In this document: positions 7,146 to 16,295 of the stretch, in pieces
Numbering within the stretch: the first letter of the stretch is position 1
Layout of the letters: each line of letters opens with the position of its first letter
Made by a program: the position numbers and the translations under genes
The notes under the pieces: generated by a model
The model's input: only the letters and a program-made list of their open reading frames with translations
Databases searched by the model: none
What the model was told of the DNA's origin: nothing
From: Muribaculaceae bacterium
Lineage (GTDB): Bacteria > Bacteroidota > Bacteroidia > Bacteroidales > Muribaculaceae
Direction: 5' to 3'
Assembly: GCA_017399915.1 (NCBI GenBank)
Contig: JAFQAS010000010.1
Location: 1 to 37,439 of the forward strand
DNA length: 37,439 bases

Positions 7146-9707
7146 ATGTTGAATAAAAACAAAAATCTCATTGACATTATCATCGAGAAATTCAAACACC
7201 CTCAAGTGTGGGGTAGCTTTGTGGCTTTGATAATAATGATAATTATCTCATTTGCTTATTTCCACCCCGATGTGGTGCAAGGACGTGTGTTGCAACAATA
7301 CGACATGATGCAAGGTGCTGCCATTGGGCAAGAAGCAAAAGCATTTGAAGAAGCTACAGGCGAAAAGGCTTTGTGGACCAACTCTGTTTTTTCAGGAATG
7401 CCCACGTTCCAAATCTCGCCTTCATATTCTTCTAATTCACTTTTTGATTGGATAAACTCGCTTTACGGAGCATTCCTTCCCGCTCCCGCCAATCTTTTGG
7501 TGATGATGATGTTGGGATTTTTTATTCTATTATTGGCATTTGGATTAAAATGGTGGCAAGCTCTTATTGGTGCTATTGCCTATGGATTCTCGTCCTACTT
7601 CATAATCCTTATCGGAGCCGGACACATATGGAAATTTATCACCCTCGCATATATTCCGCCCACAATAGCCGGTATAGTGCTTTGCTATCGTGGTCGCTAT
7701 TTGCTTGGAGGTGCTATTGCGGCACTATTTGCCATGATGCAACTATCGGCCAACCACGTGCAAATGACCTATTATTTTGCATTTGTGATTGTGGGGTTTG
7801 TAGTGGCTTACCTCATCACTGCAATCAAAGAGAAGAAACTCAAACAATGGGGCATAGCTACAGGCACTCTTGCCGTAGCTGCCGTTCTCGCTTTAGCTGC
7901 AAACTCGCCAAGCCTCTACAACACCTATGAATATTCAAAGGAAACAATGCGTGGCAATCACTCTGAGTTGACCGCTAAAGAAGATGCCAAATCTACTGAA
8001 AATAAAACCGACGGGCTTAATCGTGATTATATCACTCAATATAGCTATGGTGGAGCCGAAACATTCACTCTGCTCATTCCCGATGTGAAAGGTGGTTCTT
8101 CACAACAAGCTCTTTCCGAAGCCGATGAGGCTAAAAACTGTTCGAGTGAAGAACGATATTACCTCAGCCAACTTCCACAATATTTCGGTGGAGCCGAAGG
8201 CACAAGTGGACCTGTGTATGTAGGAGCTATTATTTGCGCTCTATTTCTATTGGGTTGTATTATTGTTCGAGGCCCTATTAAATGGATGTTAATCACACTC
8301 ACAATATTATCAATTTTGCTTGCTTTGGGACGCAACTTTATGTGGTTTACCGACTTGTTTATCGACTACATTCCCATGTATAGCAAATTCCGCACAGTAG
8401 AAAGCATTCTTGTGATAGCACAATTCACAATGCCATTGCTTGCATTGCTTGCCGTGAAACAACTATTCGAGGAAAAAGAACCTTGGAAAAAATATAAAGT
8501 GGCTATATTCGCATCATTTGGTGTGACACTATTTATTTGTTTCTTAGGTATAATTTCACCAAGCATCTTTGGCTCATTTGTGGGCGATGCCGAAACAAGC
8601 ATCAAAGATCAATATCCTCAAATATTTATCGCAGCCGAACAAGTAAGAGCGGCTATGGTATCGAGCGATGCATTGCGTAGCTTTATGTTTATTGCATTGA
8701 CATTGGGTGCTATTTTATTATATAGTAAAAAGAAAATACCTGCAACTTTATCAGTAGCTATTATTTGTGTGTTAGTTCTTGGCGACCTTTATACTGTGGG
8801 CAAACGTTATCTCAACCATGATAGCTTCCACGACAAACCATTGGGTGCCGAATTCGAACAATTTGCAAAAACTCCTATTGACGAACAAATTCTTGCCGAC
8901 ACTACAAGTCACTATCGTGTGATGAACATTCCTATGTTTAATCACCCGGCACCATCATATCATCACAAAACAATAGGTGGATACCACGCGGCCAAGCTCA
9001 CTCGATATCAAGACTTGATTAATCGTCAACTCTCTACCGTTCAACAATATAGCTACATGCCCGAATTGCGCAGTGATTCTATTAATATCCCCGACGACCA
9101 ACAAGCATTGGCTAAAGAATTACGTCAGAAATATAGCATTCTCGATATGCTTAATGCAAAATATATAATAGGACACAAAGGCGAACTCGTTAAAAACGAA
9201 CACGCTCTTGGCAATGCTTGGTGGGTTGATAATGTGATATATGCCAATAACGCCGATGGCGAAATGAATGCCCTCGATACTATCAATACGGCTACAACTG
9301 CCGTTGCCGACGTGAAGTTCAAAGATATTATAGGCACAGCAACACCCAAATCGGCAGGTGATACAATTAGCCTCACCACCTATGCTCCTAATCGTTTGAC
9401 ATATCATGCCAAAAGCCAAAAGGGTGGGGTAGCAGTGTTCTCCGAAATATATTTCCCATGGGGTTGGAACGTTACTATCGATGACAAACCGGTAGAAATG
9501 GCTCGTGTAAACTATGTGTTACGCGCTCTAAATGTACCGGCCGGCGACCATAAGATTGAAATGTATTTCGATCCTCAATCAATCCACACCACCACTACCG
9601 TGGCTTCAGTGGCTGTTATTCTTATTTATCTTGCTTTGATAGCCGCTGTTTTATTGGCATTAAAAGGGAAATCAGAAAAAGAAGAAAAAACTACAACAAA
9701 GGCATAA
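7146..9707 (+). CDS. YfhO family polytopic membrane protein
   Basis: An 853-aa protein with an N-terminal anchor near residues 20-40, roughly a dozen hydrophobic segments across the first 560 residues, and a large C-terminal extracytoplasmic domain (about 580-820) closed by a last transmembrane helix and a Lys/Glu-rich tail. The arrangement and segments such as FSGMPTFQISP and the end motif FSEIYFPWGWNVTIDDKPVE are typical of the YfhO group (GT-C-like fold). In Firmicutes YfhO glycosylates lipoteichoic acid; in Bacteroidota the substrate is unknown. It is flanked by a GDP-mannose synthesis gene and a methyltransferase-like gene, so a lipid-linked sugar transfer role is plausible but inferred. 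Confidence 0.85.
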   Translation: MLNKNKNLIDIIIEKFKHPQVWGSFVALIIMIIISFAYFHPDVVQGRVLQQYDMMQGAAIGQEAKAFEEATGEKALWTNSVFSGMPTFQISPSYSSNSLFDWINSLYGAFLPAPANLLVMMMLGFFILLLAFGLKWWQALIGAIAYGFSSYFIILIGAGHIWKFITLAYIPPTIAGIVLCYRGRYLLGGAIAALFAMMQLSANHVQMTYYFAFVIVGFVVAYLITAIKEKKLKQWGIATGTLAVAAVLALAANSPSLYNTYEYSKETMRGNHSELTAKEDAKSTENKTDGLNRDYITQYSYGGAETFTLLIPDVKGGSSQQALSEADEAKNCSSEERYYLSQLPQYFGGAEGTSGPVYVGAIICALFLLGCIIVRGPIKWMLITLTILSILLALGRNFMWFTDLFIDYIPMYSKFRTVESILVIAQFTMPLLALLAVKQLFEEKEPWKKYKVAIFASFGVTLFICFLGIISPSIFGSFVGDAETSIKDQYPQIFIAAEQVRAAMVSSDALRSFMFIALTLGAILLYSKKKIPATLSVAIICVLVLGDLYTVGKRYLNHDSFHDKPLGAEFEQFAKTPIDEQILADTTSHYRVMNIPMFNHPAPSYHHKTIGGYHAAKLTRYQDLINRQLSTVQQYSYMPELRSDSINIPDDQQALAKELRQKYSILDMLNAKYIIGHKGELVKNEHALGNAWWVDNVIYANNADGEMNALDTINTATTAVADVKFKDIIGTATPKSAGDTISLTTYAPNRLTYHAKSQKGGVAVFSEIYFPWGWNVTIDDKPVEMARVNYVLRALNVPAGDHKIEMYFDPQSIHTTTTVASVAVILIYLALIAAVLLALKGKSEKEEKTTTKA

Positions 9708-9716
9708 CCCGAATTA

Positions 9717-10427
9717 ATGATAAAATTTAAGCGATATTACACCGCTTTTCGACGTTATAAACGAAGTAAAGGCTTTGGCATTCACTCGCCATTTGCCTTT
9801 AACTTCGTGTTGAAAGTGCTACGCGAACGTAGTCCTTATTATGCCTACGAAGAGATACATGCATCTCACTGGGAAGCTTCACGACTTGCAAATGAAAAAG
9901 AACGTCGCAACCTCATATCATTTAAATATGCCAAGATGATATTTCGCATTGCATGCTATTTCAACCCTTCTTCAATTTTACAAATAGGGTCAAGTCATGG
10001 CATTGCATCAAAAGCATTGTTGAATGTATCGTCATCATCTCACCTCTACACCTACAATGGTGCAGGGCATCACCGCAAAATATATGAAACAATAACATCT
10101 GACATTACTGATCGTATATCAAAATACGATGATGTGAATGATGCTATTGATAAATACAAAACTTCATTAAGTGATATCGACAAACCTTTTATTATCATCA
10201 ATCACATTGATAAAGACAGTAAATCGATTATCAACTACCTATCACAAGCCATAGAAAAAGAAGGCATCATAATTATGTGCCACATTAACCATAGTAACAC
10301 CATAAATAAAACATGGAACGATATCAAATCGACCATGAACTATGGTATGAGCTTCTCTAACGACAAAATAGGTATTATAGTAGGGCACAAACACCTGCCT
10401 TTGCAGCATTTCTCTCTATGGTTTTAA
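9717..10427 (+). CDS. Class I SAM-dependent methyltransferase-like protein
   Basis: A 236-aa protein. The N-terminus with KRSKGFGIHSPFAFNFVLKV is typical of a conserved Bacteroidota family usually annotated as methyltransferase. ILQIGSSHGIASKALL near residue 82 is a motif-I-like glycine loop for SAM binding, although less glycine-rich than classical examples. Later acidic motifs are not obvious, so catalytic activity is unproven. It starts 9 nt after yfhO and its end overlaps the recombinase gene by 10 nt, implying translational coupling. Substrate unknown. Confidence 0.65.
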   Translation: MIKFKRYYTAFRRYKRSKGFGIHSPFAFNFVLKVLRERSPYYAYEEIHASHWEASRLANEKERRNLISFKYAKMIFRIACYFNPSSILQIGSSHGIASKALLNVSSSSHLYTYNGAGHHRKIYETITSDITDRISKYDDVNDAIDKYKTSLSDIDKPFIIINHIDKDSKSIINYLSQAIEKEGIIIMCHINHSNTINKTWNDIKSTMNYGMSFSNDKIGIIVGHKHLPLQHFSLWF

Positions 10428-11305
10428 AGCAATACTCGGCATATCTATTGCTTGAACGCGGTTTAACCGAAAATACTCGTCAAAGCTACCTCAATGATGT
10501 GGCTAAACTCATTAGCTACCTCAACGACAATAATCTCTCTTTAAAAGAGGTTACTCTCGACACTCTTCATAATTTTATTGCCGAACTACACGACCTTGGC
10601 ATATCTCCTCGGTCGCAAGCTCGCATCATTTCGGGCATAAAATCTTTTTTCCGTTTTCTCAAGCTCGAAAACCATATAGAGCATAATCCCTCATTGCTTC
10701 TCGAATCTCCTCGTATTGGACGCAAACTTCCCGAAGTGCTCTCTATTGACGAAATCGACAATATGATTTCATGCATTGACCTTTCAACTAACGAAGGGCA
10801 ACGAAATCGTGCCATTATCGAAACTCTTTATAGCTGTGGACTACGTGTAAGCGAACTTGTGAACCTTGAAATCAACAAACTTTTTATCGAAGAGGAATAT
10901 GTGGTGATAAGAGGAAAAGGCAATAAAGAACGTATCGTGCCTATATCAGAGACCGCTATTCACGAAATAAAATTATATCTCGAAGACCGACAACATCTCG
11001 ACATTAAAGCTGGAGAAGAAAACATTTTGTTTCTCAATCGCCGTGGTCGCCGATTGACACGTGTAATGATTTTTTATATCATCAAACAACTTGCCGCTCT
11101 TGCCGGTATTCGCAAAGAGATTAGCCCTCACACTCTTCGCCACTCCTTTGCCACACATCTACTCGAAGGCGGTGCCAATCTTCGTGCCATTCAGCAAATG
11201 CTCGGACACGAAAGTATAGCCACAACCGAAATTTATATACATATCGATCGTTCGCGACTTCGCGATGAAATTCTCACATATCACCCCCGTAATAAGAACT
11301 ATTAA
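10418..11305 (+). CDS. xerD: Tyrosine recombinase, XerD type
   Basis: A 295-aa site-specific recombinase of the Xer class that resolves chromosome dimers at dif with its partner. The N-terminal SAM-like core-binding domain spans about 1-90 and the catalytic domain about 105-290. All catalytic residues are visible: Arg in SCGLRVSEL, Lys in RGKGNKERI, the HTLRH box, His in LGHESIATT and the Tyr of EIYIH. Length and the housekeeping context argue for XerD rather than a phage integrase. The start codon lies inside the preceding gene, so translation is probably coupled. XerC was not found in this window. Confidence 0.9.
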   Translation: MVLKQYSAYLLLERGLTENTRQSYLNDVAKLISYLNDNNLSLKEVTLDTLHNFIAELHDLGISPRSQARIISGIKSFFRFLKLENHIEHNPSLLLESPRIGRKLPEVLSIDEIDNMISCIDLSTNEGQRNRAIIETLYSCGLRVSELVNLEINKLFIEEEYVVIRGKGNKERIVPISETAIHEIKLYLEDRQHLDIKAGEENILFLNRRGRRLTRVMIFYIIKQLAALAGIRKEISPHTLRHSFATHLLEGGANLRAIQQMLGHESIATTEIYIHIDRSRLRDEILTYHPRNKNY

Positions 11306-11316
11306 TTATCACTACA

Positions 11317-12444
11317 ATGCAACATATCGAAAAACGAAATAATGCAATTGATATAGCCAAAGGTTTTGGTATAATATTAATGGTAATAGGACATGCTGAA
11401 ATGCCTGGTATACTCACTCGGTCGATATACCTTTTCCACATGCCGTTATTCTTTATTGCAGCAGGCTATTTTTTTAAAACATCGGCTCTCGATAATCCAT
11501 GTGATTTTATAAAAAAACGCTTTAAAGGGTTATATATTCCTTTCGTAAAATATAGTTTATTTTTCCTTCTCATTCATAATCTTTTGTTTAAAGTTGGCAT
11601 TCTCAATGAGGTGTATGGAAACTGGGAAAATGGCGTTACACACCCATATACCTGGCATCAATTTTGGCAACGAATGGTATATATTGTTACATCAATGGAA
11701 GGTTATGACGAATTTCTTGCCGGTGCGTTTTGGTTTTTCAGAGCATTATTGGTGGCAAGTATTATGTTTTTAGTACTATATAAGCTACTCAATAAATTTC
11801 GCATACTCCACAATCGCACCACTTTAATCCCTGTAATCATATGCTTGTTAGCTATATTGATGGGTTCGGCAATGTGTATTGAAAAAATACGCATATCAAT
11901 GCCTCAAGGTGGTTTTCGCGATACAATGGGATTATTCTTCTTTGGATTAGGTGTTTTGTATCGCAAATATGAGTCAAAGATAGGACACAACCTCATTTGG
12001 GCTATTATAGGAGCTGCCATTGTTATAGGTGCATCATATTTAAAATGGTGTGGTATGAACGTGAAACCCTCAACCTTTGATGCCTTCACTCTTCCACTAA
12101 CAGGCTTGGCGGGGTGGATAATGGTATATAATATTTCATATCACATCGACCAATTAAAACCCAATAAAATATCTCAATTTTTAGCTTATTGTGGCAATAA
12201 AAGTCTATATATATTAGTATGGCACATTAGTGCTTACAAATTAGTAAGTCTCTTGAAGATATATTATTATGGATTGGATATCCGTCAGATAGGTTGTCAC
12301 ATGGTGGTTCATCACAACTCTGCCAACGACCTGTTTTGGGTATTATATTCAATCGTTGGAGTAGTTGTGCCTATAAGTCTTTATTACCTTTATTCTAAAT
12401 ATTTAGCACCTCGGATTCCTAAAATTAATTGTCTTGTAAAATAA
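11317..12444 (+). CDS. Acyltransferase 3 family membrane protein
   Basis: A 375-aa protein with about ten transmembrane helices. The N-terminus reads RNNAIDIAKGFGIILMVIGH, the AT3 family opening in which a conserved His (residue 26) ends the first helix. Members O-acetylate sugars of envelope polysaccharides, lipid A or peptidoglycan, and this one resembles the fucose 4-O-acetylase/OafA-type group without closer assignment. It starts 11 nt after xerD and ends just before the promoter of the LOG gene. It could share a polysaccharide pathway with the upstream mannose-1-phosphate guanylyltransferase and YfhO genes (inference). Confidence 0.85.
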   Translation: MQHIEKRNNAIDIAKGFGIILMVIGHAEMPGILTRSIYLFHMPLFFIAAGYFFKTSALDNPCDFIKKRFKGLYIPFVKYSLFFLLIHNLLFKVGILNEVYGNWENGVTHPYTWHQFWQRMVYIVTSMEGYDEFLAGAFWFFRALLVASIMFLVLYKLLNKFRILHNRTTLIPVIICLLAILMGSAMCIEKIRISMPQGGFRDTMGLFFFGLGVLYRKYESKIGHNLIWAIIGAAIVIGASYLKWCGMNVKPSTFDAFTLPLTGLAGWIMVYNISYHIDQLKPNKISQFLAYCGNKSLYILVWHISAYKLVSLLKIYYYGLDIRQIGCHMVVHHNSANDLFWVLYSIVGVVVPISLYYLYSKYLAPRIPKINCLVK

Positions 12445-12459
12445 AATATAGTAACTTTG
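12428..12459 (+). promoter_or_regulatory. Promoter for the LOG-family gene, very close to the start codon
   Basis: TAACTTTG (12452-12459) is a perfect -7 element followed by C. ATTG (12428-12431) sits 20 nt upstream as a -33 core. The ATG at 12464 begins only 4 nt after the -7 box, so the predicted transcript has almost no leader. Confidence 0.55.
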
Positions 12460-12463
12460 CACC

Positions 12464-13042
12464 ATGAAACATTCGCAAGCCATATGTGTTTATTGTGCGT
12501 CGAGCTCTAAAATTGACCAATCATATATCGATGCAGCCTTTGAATTAGGCTCGTTGATAGCCGATAGTGGCAATGCTATGGTGTGTGGTGCCGGGCGTGC
12601 CGGATTAATGGGTGCCGTTATTGATGGCACATTAAGTAGAGATGGAGAGGCTATAGGTATCATTCCACAATTTATGGTTGATAATGGGTGGCATCACCCT
12701 CTTTTAAGCCACATGGAGGTTACTCCCGATATGCACACACGCAAAGAAACAATGGCACGAATGTCGAGAGCCGTTATTGCTATGCCCGGTGGGTGTGGCA
12801 CCCTTGAAGAATTGCTTGAAATTATTACATGGCGACAATTAGGTCTTTATGATGGGAAAATAATCATTCTCAATGTGAATAACTACTTTGATCCATTGCT
12901 TGCCATGCTCAACAAAGCTATTGATGACGGATTTATGAAAGAAGACCATAACAATATATGGGAAGTTGCTTATAATCCATCTCAAGCGGTTGAATTGGCT
13001 CTTAATGATAATGTTAAAATTTCGCTTTCATCTAAATATTAA
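12464..13042 (+). CDS. LOG family (TIGR00730) nucleotide phosphoribohydrolase
   Basis: A 192-aa Rossmann-fold protein. CVYCASSSKID at the N-terminus, GAGRAGLMGAVIDG and the diagnostic PGGCGTLEELLEIITWRQLG (from about residue 107) identify the LOG family. Characterised members cleave the ribosyl bond of (N6-modified) AMP-type nucleotides to release the base and ribose 5-phosphate, and many bacterial ones act on plain AMP and related nucleotides. The length is normal. The conserved sequence begins at residue 7, which fixes the start at this ATG. The stop overlaps the next start by one base (TAATG), indicating coupled translation. Confidence 0.9.
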   Translation: MKHSQAICVYCASSSKIDQSYIDAAFELGSLIADSGNAMVCGAGRAGLMGAVIDGTLSRDGEAIGIIPQFMVDNGWHHPLLSHMEVTPDMHTRKETMARMSRAVIAMPGGCGTLEELLEIITWRQLGLYDGKIIILNVNNYFDPLLAMLNKAIDDGFMKEDHNNIWEVAYNPSQAVELALNDNVKISLSSKY

Positions 13043-14145
13043 TGAAGCAAGAAGAATTAGAATATATTACTGTTCCCGAAACTTCTTCCGACTCCGAAAG
13101 CAACACTCCGAAAGCAACAAAAAAATCGGAAAAAAAGAAGTCGAAAAGCGACTCTGACTCTAAAAAAGAAGACAAAAAGAAGAAAGAGAAAGAGAAGGCC
13201 GACAAAAAGAAAAAAGAGGAGAAGAAAAAGAAAGAGAAGGAGAAAAAGGAGAAGAAAGAAAAGGCTGAAAAGAAAGAAACAAAAGAGAAAAAAGAAGATG
13301 TTTCTGAAATTTCTACCGATTCTATCGCTGATAATTATTCCGACAGCATTTTTGCTGCCGACTCTCTTGCTATAGATAGCTCTTTGGTGAAAGTTGACTC
13401 GGTTGCTACTACTGCTAAAAAAGACACAGTTGTCACAGTTGCTCCGCCTGCCTATCTCTCAGGTAACAATCCTGTAGCTCGCATCAACCACCCCGGACAC
13501 GACTCCGGCATTATGTTTCTTATCACAATCACATTTATTCTTGTTTCATATAGCTTCAATCATTATCGACGATTGCTCGCCATTTACGGACAAGACCTTT
13601 GGAATGTGCGTCGACGTGCAAACGCATTCAACGAACACACCACCAACGAGCATTATGTGATTGCAATTCTTATATTCCAATTATGTGTATATGCCGGTAT
13701 ACTCATAAGTGCCAAAATAAATAATATTATCCCCATTAATCCCGACAAAATTATGCTCACCACGTGTTGCATGATGGGTGTATATGGGCTGTATTACCTT
13801 TTTCAATTAGCAATATATTCACTCGTTGGATACACTTTTACCGATAAAATCAATTCCTCACAATGGATTAAAGGCTTTAACTCTTCACACATATTTTTAG
13901 GGTTCACATTGATAATTCCCACCATGGTTTCTATCTTTTATCCCACCTCAACAAATGCTATGGTGACACTGTCGATGATACTCTATGTTATTGCTAGATT
14001 GACATTTATTTTCAAAGGATTTAGAATTTTTTACAATAAAATTCACTCATTATTCTATTTTATTTTGTACCTTTGCACCCTGGAAATTATACCTGTGATT
14101 TTTGCCTATGATTTAGCGCAAAAAATCATAACCAATTTACAGTAA
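13042..14145 (+). CDS. DUF4271 membrane protein with Lys/Glu-rich N-terminus
   Basis: A 367-aa protein in two parts. Residues 1-95 are almost entirely Lys, Glu, Asp and Ser, probably disordered or coiled coil, encoded by a polypurine tract. Residues 95-150 form a Ser/Asp/Val linker. About 155-365 form a membrane domain with some six hydrophobic helices, containing LLAIYGQDLWNVRRRANAF after the first helix. This domain and its position directly before hemD fit the Bacteroidota DUF4271 family. Function is unknown. The start overlaps the LOG gene's stop, and hemD follows 17 nt after the stop. Confidence 0.8.
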   Translation: MKQEELEYITVPETSSDSESNTPKATKKSEKKKSKSDSDSKKEDKKKKEKEKADKKKKEEKKKKEKEKKEKKEKAEKKETKEKKEDVSEISTDSIADNYSDSIFAADSLAIDSSLVKVDSVATTAKKDTVVTVAPPAYLSGNNPVARINHPGHDSGIMFLITITFILVSYSFNHYRRLLAIYGQDLWNVRRRANAFNEHTTNEHYVIAILIFQLCVYAGILISAKINNIIPINPDKIMLTTCCMMGVYGLYYLFQLAIYSLVGYTFTDKINSSQWIKGFNSSHIFLGFTLIIPTMVSIFYPTSTNAMVTLSMILYVIARLTFIFKGFRIFYNKIHSLFYFILYLCTLEIIPVIFAYDLAQKIITNLQ

Positions 14146-14162
14146 TTCAAATAGTTAAGAGA

Positions 14163-14915
14163 GTGAAAGTAAAAAAAGTATTAGTTTCTCAGCCCAAACC
14201 GTCTTCTGAGAAATCACCTTATTTTGAAATTGCGGAAAAATACGGAGTAGAAATTGAATTTCGTCCTTTTATTAAAGTAGAAGGATTAACCGCTAAAGAA
14301 TTTCGTCAATCTAAAATATCTATTTCAGATTACACAGCCGTTATTTTTACAGCTCGCACAGCTATCGACCACTTCTTCCGTCTTTGCGAAGAAATGCGCA
14401 TTTCAATTCCCGATACAATGAAATATTTCTGCACAACTGAGTCTATTGCTCTTTACTTGCAAAAATATATCATATATCGTAAACGCAAAATTTTCCATGG
14501 CAAAACTGGAAAACTCGATGATTTGTTGCCATTCCTCATGAAGCACAATAAAGAAAAATTCCTATATGCCATCTCATCGGTACATAAAACTGAAGATCTC
14601 AACATTCTCGACAAAAATAACATCAACTACACCAAAGCTGTGATGTATCGCACCGTGAGCAACGACTTTGGTCCTGATGAAAAATTCGACTACGACATGT
14701 TATTGTTCTTCAGCCCATCGGGTATCGACTCTTTGTTGAAAAACTTCCCCGAGTTTAAGCAAGACGAAGTGAGAATAGGATGCTTTGGAGCCACTACCGC
14801 TAAGGCAGTTCGCGATGCCGGATTCCGTCTTGATATTGAAGCTCCTTCGGTGAAAGCTCCTTCAATGACTGCCGCATTGGAAATGTATCTTAAAAAAGAA
14901 ATGGCCGAATCATAA
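14163..14915 (+). CDS. hemD: Uroporphyrinogen-III synthase
   Basis: A 250-aa enzyme that closes and inverts ring D of hydroxymethylbilane to give uroporphyrinogen III for haem or corrinoid synthesis. The protein opens KVKKVLVSQPKPSSEKSPYF, then IEFRPFIKVEG, TAVIFTARTAIDHFF and a C-terminal MLLFFSPSGIDSLL, IGCFGATTAKAV, as in the Bacteroidota HemD proteins. The start codon is GTG at 14163; no in-frame ATG lies nearby. It follows DUF4271 by 17 nt and is closed by a strong terminator. No other tetrapyrrole gene is nearby. Confidence 0.9.
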   Translation: MKVKKVLVSQPKPSSEKSPYFEIAEKYGVEIEFRPFIKVEGLTAKEFRQSKISISDYTAVIFTARTAIDHFFRLCEEMRISIPDTMKYFCTTESIALYLQKYIIYRKRKIFHGKTGKLDDLLPFLMKHNKEKFLYAISSVHKTEDLNILDKNNINYTKAVMYRTVSNDFGPDEKFDYDMLLFFSPSGIDSLLKNFPEFKQDEVRIGCFGATTAKAVRDAGFRLDIEAPSVKAPSMTAALEMYLKKEMAES

Positions 14916-14941
14916 GAAACATTTCGATAAATCTCATAAAG

Positions 14942-14989
14942 AGTCTTGCAAGTGTCGTGATATTTTGCTAAACTTGCAAGACTTTTTTT
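14942..14989 (+). terminator. Terminator after hemD
   Basis: Perfect 12-bp stem AGTCTTGCAAGT (14942-14953) and ACTTGCAAGACT (14972-14983) with an 18-nt loop, followed directly by a run of T. It ends the LOG-DUF4271-hemD transcript. Confidence 0.9.
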
Positions 14990-15000
14990 ATTCATTCATA

Positions 15001-15017
15001 TATTCTATGATAGAATA
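15001..15017 (+). promoter_or_regulatory. Short palindrome upstream of rnpA
   Basis: TATTCTAT-G-ATAGAATA is a perfect 8-bp inverted repeat around one base, 24 nt before the rnpA start. Its size suits a protein-binding site rather than a terminator. No clear TAnnTTTG promoter is visible here. Confidence 0.35.
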
Positions 15018-15040
15018 ATACAAAAATGAATTTTTAATTA

Positions 15041-15466
15041 TTGATTGTGAATTATAAACTACGTCTATATAAGAAAGAAAAACTTTGCAGCAACACCGCA
15101 ATAAACATGTTGTTTCAACCGGGAGGATCATCTCAAGCCACTCTCGCTTATCCACTGAGGGCTGTGTGGCGACAAAACGATGGTCGCTACTGTGATGAAC
15201 CTATGCAATTTCTTATCTCGGTGCCGAAGAAACGTATGCGCCATGCTGTGGATCGTGTGGCATTGCGTCGACGTGTGCGCGAAGCCTATCGTCTAAATCA
15301 TCACAACTATTCATTGCCCGACGAAGCGAGAATCGACGTAGCTTTTGTGTATATTGCCAACAATCTACAACCATATAAGGTTATAGAAAAAGCGATGAGA
15401 AAAATTCTTAAACACATATCGGAAAACGCAAATAACATCGCTTCTATCGATGAAAAAAATATTTAG
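15041..15466 (+). CDS. rnpA: Ribonuclease P protein component
   Basis: Protein subunit of RNase P, which helps the catalytic RNA trim tRNA 5' leaders. The basic RNR-type signature appears as [22 protein letters not shown] (central motif [13 protein letters not shown]), with [16 protein letters not shown] at the N-terminus. No ATG is usable: the in-frame ATG at 15026 meets a stop at 15035. Translation must therefore start at TTG 15041 or, two codons later, GTG 15047 ([11 protein letters not shown]). The two differ by two residues and I cannot decide between them. The 3' end overlaps yidD by 17 nt, a classical rnpA-yidD arrangement. Confidence 0.93.
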   Translation: MIVNYKLRLYKKEKLCSNTAINMLFQPGGSSQATLAYPLRAVWRQNDGRYCDEPMQFLISVPKKRMRHAVDRVALRRRVREAYRLNHHNYSLPDEARIDVAFVYIANNLQPYKVIEKAMRKILKHISENANNIASIDEKNI

Positions 15467-15671
15467 TTACATACTCATTCTCCCTATTCGCTTTTATCAA
15501 CGATGTATATCCCCATTGTTTCCACCGGCATGTCGTTTCACTCCATCGTGTAGCCATTATGCAGTGGAAGCTATTCAAAAACATGGACCTATAAAAGGAA
15601 TATGGTTGGCTGTGAAAAGAATATGCCGATGTAATCCATGGGGTGGAAGCGGATATGATCCTGTGCCATGA
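15450..15671 (+). CDS. yidD: Membrane protein insertion efficiency factor YidD
   Basis: A 73-aa protein that assists YidC-dependent insertion of inner-membrane proteins, attached to the membrane by an N-terminal amphipathic helix. Family signatures are all present: [29 protein letters not shown], then [20 protein letters not shown] and GGSGYDPVP, including the four conserved Cys. It overlaps rnpA by 17 nt and tatD by 4 nt, so the three are probably translated together. yidC is not in the window. Confidence 0.96.
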   Translation: MKKIFSYILILPIRFYQRCISPLFPPACRFTPSCSHYAVEAIQKHGPIKGIWLAVKRICRCNPWGGSGYDPVP

Positions 15672-16237
15672 TATTACCTTGCATCGACATACACACCCAC
15701 GATAAATCGCGTAAAGACGCTATCATAAATATTTACCCACACGAACAATTAATTGATGGGGCATATCACTCAGTGGGTATTCACCCTTGGCACACCTCAA
15801 ATGTAACCACCATAACTATTGAAAATCTCAAGGCACTCTCCGTTAATTCACAAGTAGTGGCAATAGGTGAAACAGGTCTTGACGCTCTCAAAGGCGCTTC
15901 TATTGAAAAACAAATAGAGATTTTCAAATTCCACATTTCATTAAGTGAACAAGTGAAGAAACCTCTTATTATTCACTGCGTTAAAGCATTTAATGAAATA
16001 ATCACCATTAAAAAACAATTAAAACCGTCAATGCCCTGGATAATCCATGGTTTTCGTGGCAAACCTCAACTCGCTCAACAATTACTCAATAACGGATTTT
16101 ATATTTCTCTCGGAGAAAAATTCAACCCCGAAACAGCCTCTATAATCCCGATTGATCGCCTACTTTTTGAAACCGACGAAAGCACCCTTGATATCAACAA
16201 AATAATAGATAGTATCAATAATAACTGTATTTTATAG
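15668..16237 (+). CDS. tatD: Short TatD-family metal-dependent hydrolase
   Basis: A 189-aa protein, shorter than the usual 210-260 aa of TatD-type nucleases. The metal-site residues of the family are nonetheless visible: HTH in CIDIHTHD, Glu in AIGETGLD, His in LIIHC, His in WIIHGFRGK and Asp in LLFETDES. Missing length is mainly around the GLD loop and at the C-terminus. Relatives are 3'-5' DNA/RNA exonucleases in DNA repair and quality control, but the substrate here is unproven. The start codon overlaps the yidD stop (ATGA). No terminator follows before the next gene. Confidence 0.88.
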   Translation: MILPCIDIHTHDKSRKDAIINIYPHEQLIDGAYHSVGIHPWHTSNVTTITIENLKALSVNSQVVAIGETGLDALKGASIEKQIEIFKFHISLSEQVKKPLIIHCVKAFNEIITIKKQLKPSMPWIIHGFRGKPQLAQQLLNNGFYISLGEKFNPETASIIPIDRLLFETDESTLDINKIIDSINNNCIL

Positions 16238-16257
16238 TTTTTATATCACATTTATAT

Positions 16258-16265
16258 TACTTTTG
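16258..16265 (+). promoter_or_regulatory. -7 element for the TonB-domain gene pair
   Basis: TACTTTTG matches TAnnTTTG and is followed by C. The predicted start near 16272 lies about 24 nt before the ATG. No convincing -33 TTTG is seen at the right spacing. Confidence 0.5.
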
Positions 16266-16295
16266 CACTATATAAAACCCTAAATACCTTTATTT

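Noticed and set aside
10418..11305. Tyrosine recombinase as sign of a prophage or integrative element
   Set aside because: Its length, motifs and operon overlap with a housekeeping-type gene fit chromosomal XerD. No att repeats, tRNA or phage genes are nearby.
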